The translations under genes and the position numbers were made by a program. Below, piece after piece: positions 5,425 through 9,248 of a stretch of 9,248 nt of DNA. Each line of letters starts with the position of its first letter. Position 1 is the first letter of the stretch. The DNA is from SZUA-229 sp041589455. Its GTDB lineage: Bacteria; Pseudomonadota; Gammaproteobacteria; SZUA-229. A model generated the notes under the pieces. The model made no database searches. It saw only the letters and a program-made list of their open reading frames with translations, and was not told the origin of the DNA. The stretch is from positions 1-9,248 of the forward strand of contig JBFHVQ010000094.1 in NCBI GenBank assembly GCA_041589455.1. The letters run 5' to 3'.

Positions 5425-6768
5425 CTAATTTAGCCTTTCTACCCAGACTTCATCAACAATAATGTCTTTAATAGTCAGACCAGAGAGTTTGTTCATAATT
5501 GATTGATCAATTTCGTACTGCAGTGTACTTATAACCGGATCAATATGATGAGCATTTGAATCAATCTGATTATTATTATTAATATCGCGAACAGAAGATA
5601 CGATATCACTGATTAATAACTGTTCAAGATCTCCGTATGGTACATATGCTTCAGATGGACCTGATGTCTCAATTAACAGTTTAGCTTTCAACATTCTGCC
5701 GATAATATATTCTGTCAACTCATTACCTATACGCATTTGTTTTACTAGACAATCAATTGTCAATGGTGATTTTTTATAATAAAAAGCTTTACCAACCAGA
5801 AACATAATATTTAGAGCTATCATTTCTCTCTGACGATTACTTACATTTGTAGAATATCGTTCTATGGTTCTAAAACCCGGTGATTGAGCATAAAAACTAA
5901 TACTGCAACCTACTAGCAAAATCAACCAGATTACATATAACCAGATAACAAATATTATCATCGTTGCAAATGCTGAATATATAGCTGTGTAATTAACGGA
6001 GTTTGCGACAAATGTTGCAAATAGCCAACTGGCTGATTCCCATAACACACCTGAAACAATACCGCCTGCTAAAGCTGCACTGAACTTAACCCTGGCATTG
6101 GGAATAAATATATAAATAAAAGTAAATGCCGCGATAACCAATAAATACGGTACCAACATACCAACGACATTAAATAGAAAACCAATTGTTTCATATTGTG
6201 AAACTTTTTCCATTATAGTCATACTGGATAATGAAGCAGTTAGCCCTAATGCTGTAAACAATAAAACTGGCCAGATAAATACAACCGTTAAATAATCACT
6301 AAATCGTTGTCTTATAGGTCGATGGTGTGTTACCCGCCAAGTGTAATTAAATGAACGTTCAATCTTCTGCAATAAGGAAACGACAGTATAAAGAAGCAGG
6401 AGCATACCGAGTGTACCTAAAACACCTGCCTTTGTGTTATCAACAAATTCAATTAATTTATGTGTAATTTCAGCACCTTTATCACCTAAAGGCTCTAATA
6501 GAATTAATAACATGGGTTCAATTTGATTATGTACACCAAACCCTTTTAACACAGAAAAACTAACCGCGATTAAAGGCACCAACGCTAGGATCGTCGTATA
6601 TACCAAGCCCATAGCACGAAGTGTAATCATACCCTCTTTAAGATCTCTAATTACGAGGTGAAGAATTCGTATTGCTATAATTGCTTTATTGACTGCACTG
6701 GACAAATTAGCTGCTGGTTCCGCCCATATCCATTTATTGTATTGTGTCGATATTGATTTTATATTCAT
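5425..6768 (-). CDS. YihY/BrkB-family inner-membrane protein
   Basis: A polytopic inner-membrane protein of 447 residues from the ATG at 6768. A TTG at 6783 would add five residues but has no ribosome site; the ATG site is also weak. Hydrophobic helices lie at about 52-75, 115-133, 160-180, 195-222, 230-254 and 266-292, matching the six-helix YihY/BrkB fold. Family signatures include YTTILALVPLIAV (57-69), FIYIFIPNARVKF (217-229) and YSAFATMIIFVIWLYVIW (264-281). After the last helix a cytoplasmic tail of about 150 residues contains a likely winged-helix-like part (about 312-385). Members were once called RNase BN in error; they are membrane proteins of unsettled role. It is the first gene of a two-gene unit with the AsmA-like protein five bases downstream, suggesting joint work in envelope or lipid handling. 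Confidence 0.88.
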   Translation of the reverse strand: MNIKSISTQYNKWIWAEPAANLSSAVNKAIIAIRILHLVIRDLKEGMITLRAMGLVYTTILALVPLIAVSFSVLKGFGVHNQIEPMLLILLEPLGDKGAEITHKLIEFVDNTKAGVLGTLGMLLLLYTVVSLLQKIERSFNYTWRVTHHRPIRQRFSDYLTVVFIWPVLLFTALGLTASLSSMTIMEKVSQYETIGFLFNVVGMLVPYLLVIAAFTFIYIFIPNARVKFSAALAGGIVSGVLWESASWLFATFVANSVNYTAIYSAFATMIIFVIWLYVIWLILLVGCSISFYAQSPGFRTIERYSTNVSNRQREMIALNIMFLVGKAFYYKKSPLTIDCLVKQMRIGNELTEYIIGRMLKAKLLIETSGPSEAYVPYGDLEQLLISDIVSSVRDINNNNQIDSNAHHIDPVISTLQYEIDQSIMNKLSGLTIKDIIVDEVWVERLN

Positions 6769-6824
6769 TGACTTATCTATCAAGATAATGGGAAAAATAT
6801 CCTATGTCTGTATTTTGTACTATT

Positions 6825-6830
6825 TTTATA
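6825..6830 (-). promoter_or_regulatory. candidate -10 element for the YihY/AsmA-like operon
   Basis: Read on the minus strand this is TATAAA, five of six consensus bases, about 57 bases before the chosen ATG. No good -35 lies 16-18 bases upstream (ACCTAT at 17), so activator help would be needed. The hairpin region at 6843-6894 lies directly upstream. Confidence 0.25.
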
Positions 6831-6842
6831 CAATTACAAGTC

Positions 6843-6894
6843 ATCTCATAGGTAACAGTGCATAGCCATAGATTATGGTATATCACCATGAGAT
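6843..6894. promoter_or_regulatory. nested inverted repeats in a divergent promoter region
   Basis: ATCTCAT (6843-6849) plus GGT (6851-6853) pair with ACCATGAGAT (6885-6894), giving a 10-bp stem with one bulged A. Inside, CCATA-GAT-TATGG (6866-6878) and ATGGT-ATATC-ACCAT (6875-6889) are two further perfect hairpins that overlap and exclude one another. The element lies between candidate -10 elements of the leftward YihY operon and the rightward lipoprotein gene. It could be an operator shared by both, or a switching leader RNA if transcribed. Confidence 0.4.
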
Positions 6895-6912
6895 ATTGAG
6901 GTTAATTATGAC

Positions 6913-6918
6913 TATAAT
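6913..6918 (+). promoter_or_regulatory. consensus -10 element (TATAAT) for the small lipoprotein gene
   Basis: A perfect TATAAT 31 bases before the lipoprotein ATG predicts a start near 6925 and a leader of about 25 bases. There is no good -35 at 16-18 bases; TTGAGG (6896-6901) is only 11 bases away. Either a bound activator or a weak promoter is implied. Confidence 0.4.
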
Positions 6919-6949
6919 TTAGATTATTCTTACCAGCTTGAGAACAGAC

Positions 6950-7108
6950 ATGCCTGAACTGAGAAAATCCACAACTACCTGCTTGCTGAGCTTAGTGTTA
7001 ATAGTCAGCTGCAGCACATCTGTAAAAGAGCACTCGCCTAGTGCAGAACAGCAAAAATCAGCTGCCGAAAAAGCACAGAGAGAATTAAGTAGGGAGACTT
7101 CTCGTTAA
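6950..7108 (+). CDS. small lipoprotein of unknown function (52 residues)
   Basis: A 52-codon frame from ATG at 6950 to TAA at 7106-7108. The product has a textbook lipoprotein signal: a basic start (MPELRK), a hydrophobic core CLLSLVLIVS, and the lipobox I18-V19-S20-C21, so C21 would be lipidated after signal peptidase II cleavage. Residue 22 is Ser, which by the usual +2 rule favours the outer membrane. The mature part is only 32 residues, highly charged, rich in Ala, Glu, Gln and Lys, and probably helical (AEQQKSAAEKAQRELSRE). GAGA at 6940-6943 is a weak ribosome site; the earlier in-frame ATG at 6908 is cut off by a stop. It converges on selO with 12 bases between stop codons. It recalls tiny lipoproteins such as entericidins in size only; no specific family is recognised. 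Confidence 0.62.
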   Translation: MPELRKSTTTCLLSLVLIVSCSTSVKEHSPSAEQQKSAAEKAQRELSRETSR

Positions 7109-7120
7109 TAAGCAGCAAAA

Positions 7121-8629
7121 TTAAGTACCGCAAAATGTTTGATGTACCACCTCATGAGGCTGCGGTGGCACCATATACTGATCCTTTCCCTGCTGACGCA
7201 CAAAAGGCTTTTCAAGAACATCACATAGCGCATGAAATGGTTTGAAATCATTATGATCTTCCGCTGCACGGATTACCGCCTCAACCTGGTGATTTCTTGG
7301 TATATATACAGGATTAGTCTCACGCATAATTTTCAGTCTTTCAGTCTTATCCAGCGTTTCTAGCTGCAGACGTTGATACCACTTTGCTAGCCAGTGGTTA
7401 ATCTCATCAGGCATGGAAAACAGGTTAGATAATTGTGATGTATCTGCATTTATATCAAGATTCAAATCAGTTAGAAATAGAAAGGTCAGCGTGTAATCTG
7501 CTTTACTCTTTGACATACAGTCAAGTAACTCGTCTATAAGTGCCTTATCCTCTTCTGGAGCCACATCAGAGTGTCTGCTAAGGCCACATTTTGCACGCAT
7601 CACTGCTAGCCAGGCCTCTTCATATAGGTGTATATATTTTTTAAGTGCTGACTGTGCGATTAATACAGCTTTGTCACTTTCATCATTAAAAAATGGCAAC
7701 AAAGTTTCAGCAAAGCGTGTCAGGTTCCATAAACCAATTGATGGTTGATTACTGTATGAATAACGTCCTTGCCGATCTATTGAGCTGTAAACTTGATTGT
7801 GATCATAATAATCTATGAATGCACAAGGACCATAATCAATAGTTTCACCTGCAATAGACATATTGTCTGTATTCATGACACCATGGATAAAGCCATAGCT
7901 CATCCACTTTGCAATCAGTGAAGCCTGACGAGAAATAACCGCTTCAAGCAAAGCCAGATAGGGATTAGCTGCAGAACTTGCTTCAGGATAGTTTTTAGTA
8001 ATTACATAGTCTGCAAGTGTTTTTACTGATTGATAGTCATCTTGCATTGCAAAATACTGAAAACTACCTACTCGAATAAAGCTGGAAGCGGCACGTGTAA
8101 TGATACCTCCAGGCAACAGACGTTCACGAGCGACAGGTTCACCTGTCGATACTGCAGCAAGTGCTCTAGTGGTCGGTACACCAAGATTAACCATGGCCTC
8201 ACTAAGTAGATACTCACGTAATACTGGTCCTAATGCTGCTCGACCATCACCATTTCTGGAGTAGCAAGTTTGTCCCGAACCTTTAAGCTGAATATCAAAA
8301 CTTTGACCTTCATTAGTCACAAGCTCCCCAAGATAGATTGCTCTACCATCACCGAGCTGAGGGTTGAAGTGCCCGAACTGATGCCCAGCATAAACCATAG
8401 CAAGTGATTGACTAGTAGGATGAATCAGATTTCCTGAAAATATATCAGCCAGGTAATCTTCATCAAGATCTTCTGGCAATCCTAGTGACTTTCCTAAATC
8501 CTTATTAAATTTTATTAATTCTGGCTTTTCAACAGGTGTGGGACTGCAAATTTCATAGAAATCTTTACCAAGATTTATATACCTGTTTTGAAATGAAAAA
8601 TCCGTCAATGTAATTCCTAGCTTAGCCAA
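7121..8629 (-). CDS. selO: SelO (YdiU) protein adenylyltransferase
   Basis: A 502-residue pseudokinase-fold enzyme that transfers AMP from ATP to Ser, Thr or Tyr on target proteins, linked to oxidative-stress responses. Signatures in order: AGHQFGHFNPQLGDGRA (81-97), the lysine-loop motif LKGSG with K116, E139 in LREYL, HGVMNTDN with D255 and N256, and DYGP with D265 as metal ligand. These align with the catalytic set of characterised SelO (Lys113, Glu136, Asp252, Asp262 in the Pseudomonas enzyme). The protein ends FCGT: Cys500, third from the end, occupies the place of selenocysteine in animal SelO. Length is normal. The start appears to be TTG at 8629, since no in-frame ATG precedes the conserved FSFQNRYINLG segment; an ATG four bases upstream is out of frame and ends after three codons. 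Upstream on the same strand, 68 bases away, is the antiporter. Confidence 0.96.
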   Translation of the reverse strand: MAKLGITLTDFSFQNRYINLGKDFYEICSPTPVEKPELIKFNKDLGKSLGLPEDLDEDYLADIFSGNLIHPTSQSLAMVYAGHQFGHFNPQLGDGRAIYLGELVTNEGQSFDIQLKGSGQTCYSRNGDGRAALGPVLREYLLSEAMVNLGVPTTRALAAVSTGEPVARERLLPGGIITRAASSFIRVGSFQYFAMQDDYQSVKTLADYVITKNYPEASSAANPYLALLEAVISRQASLIAKWMSYGFIHGVMNTDNMSIAGETIDYGPCAFIDYYDHNQVYSSIDRQGRYSYSNQPSIGLWNLTRFAETLLPFFNDESDKAVLIAQSALKKYIHLYEEAWLAVMRAKCGLSRHSDVAPEEDKALIDELLDCMSKSKADYTLTFLFLTDLNLDINADTSQLSNLFSMPDEINHWLAKWYQRLQLETLDKTERLKIMRETNPVYIPRNHQVEAVIRAAEDHNDFKPFHALCDVLEKPFVRQQGKDQYMVPPQPHEVVHQTFCGT

Positions 8630-8697
8630 ACATTAATAGTTTACCGTAAATATAATATATAAATGCCTGAATAAATGTATGGTTACAAAGCAAATAG

Positions 8698-9248
8698 CTA
8701 TATTATTTTGAGCCTTTGTAGCAACCAATTGGTAGTTGGCGCCTGTATTAGCAACGAAAACAGTACGACACCGAAGGTCATAGATTGCATTGTCCACCAG
8801 AAGTCAATATCTTCTGGCAATGACAGCACCAATGCAATAGCAATTGCACCACGCAAGCCTCCCCAAACGAGTACTGGTTGATAGACTCCAGGAATTGGGC
8901 TCATTAAAATATAGCGTGAAACCAGTGCACTGATATAAACACTACAGAATCTAGCTACTAGTACTGCAGCGATAGCAATCAGCATCGCAAGCCATCGCTC
9001 TGTGAACATATCAACTGTAATAACTATCCCCATAATGAGAAAAAGAAACAAGTTGAATGAATATGCCAGGAGCTCCCATACATTCTTCAGGCTAACAACA
9101 CTATCAAGCTGCAATGACTTTTTGTGATAATGTGCAGTTATAATAGCCGCACTTAAAACAGACATTACTCCAGACACATGAAGTAAGTGTTCAGCTATAT
9201 AAAAACTACCATATGCTATAAGTATTGACAAAAATGCGGACGCTAAAA
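8698..9248 (-). CDS. CPA1/NhaP-type Na+/H+ antiporter, C-terminal part (5' end outside window)
   Basis: The frame is open from the right edge to a TAG at 8700-8698, about 183 residues; a TTG at 9231 lies inside the protein and is not taken as the start. Hydrophobic segments typical of the sodium/hydrogen exchanger fold are visible: LIAYGSFYIAEHLLHVSGVMSVLSAAII, a helix pair around NLFLFLIMGIVI and LAMLIAIAAVLVARFCSVYI, the diagnostic VLVWGGLRGAIAIALVLSLP, and a last helix FGVVLFSLLIQAPTTNWLL. The GGLRGA motif is characteristic of CPA1 exchangers, which trade internal Na+ (or K+) for external protons across the inner membrane. The protein ends right after the last helix with LQRLKII, so no cytoplasmic regulatory domain is present. 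Ion choice cannot be told from this part. selO lies 68 bases downstream on the same strand and could share its transcript. Confidence 0.92.
   Translation of the reverse strand, partial: LASAFLSILIAYGSFYIAEHLLHVSGVMSVLSAAIITAHYHKKSLQLDSVVSLKNVWELLAYSFNLFLFLIMGIVITVDMFTERWLAMLIAIAAVLVARFCSVYISALVSRYILMSPIPGVYQPVLVWGGLRGAIAIALVLSLPEDIDFWWTMQSMTFGVVLFSLLIQAPTTNWLLQRLKII

Noticed and set aside
5425..6768. Ribonuclease BN
   Set aside because: The old name given to this family was an error. The protein is a polytopic membrane protein with no nuclease motif, and true RNase BN is RNase Z.
8675..8881. 68-codon plus-strand frame opposite the antiporter
   Set aside because: It is antisense to conserved antiporter sequence, including the GGLRGA motif, and has no ribosome site or recognisable product.
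1..9248. CRISPR array, tRNA, rRNA, integrase or insertion sequence
   Set aside because: No regularly spaced repeats, no recognisable RNA-gene signatures and no transposase or integrase motifs were seen on either strand.

Overview
The window is AT-rich bacterial DNA with a gammaproteobacterial set of genes: an ExbB/ExbD/TonB energy-transduction operon, a PilZ protein, a YihY/BrkB membrane protein, a large AsmA-like (DUF748-type) protein, SelO (YdiU) and a CPA1-type Na+/H+ antiporter. Two short reading frames, TTG starts and a perfect FNR-type box are also present. The species cannot be fixed from the sequence. A Gram-negative with an outer membrane is certain in practice (TonB, a lipoprotein signal, an AsmA-like protein), and the FNR box suggests it meets low oxygen.

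Layout, left to right. The window opens inside a plus-strand GMC-type flavin oxidoreductase, of which only the C-terminal part is present (1-489). After a 166-base gap comes a tight plus-strand operon, exbB (656-1318), exbD (1308-1718) and tonB (1705-2376), whose reading frames overlap by 11 and 14 bases. A 583-base gene-poor stretch follows (2377-2959), then a small plus-strand PilZ gene (2960-3277). It converges on a minus-strand pair, YihY/BrkB (5425-6768) then the AsmA-like gene (3338-5419), separated by only 5 bases. A divergent regulatory region (about 6769-6949) separates that pair from a 52-residue plus-strand lipoprotein gene (6950-7108). The lipoprotein gene converges on minus-strand selO (7121-8629). 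Upstream of selO, also on the minus strand, is the C-terminal part of the antiporter, which runs off the right edge.

How the genes work together. ExbB, ExbD and TonB form one inner-membrane machine that uses proton motive force to power TonB-dependent outer-membrane receptors; no receptor is in view. YihY and the AsmA-like protein look like one envelope unit: a polytopic inner-membrane protein plus a membrane-anchored periplasmic protein. SelO is a protein AMPylase linked to redox stress. The remaining neighbours show no clear common pathway.

The most interesting non-coding signal is in the 2377-2959 gap. A perfect TTGAT-N4-ATCAA box (2674-2687) lies exactly 22 bases from a TATAAA on the minus strand (2651-2646), the geometry of an FNR class II promoter. 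It fires leftward into DNA with no ordinary gene, and a TGTACA-N3-TGTACA dyad sits on the predicted start point. The transcript would be a small RNA or a messenger for tiny proteins, including a 35-codon frame with a Shine-Dalgarno-like sequence, and would run toward the 3' end of tonB.
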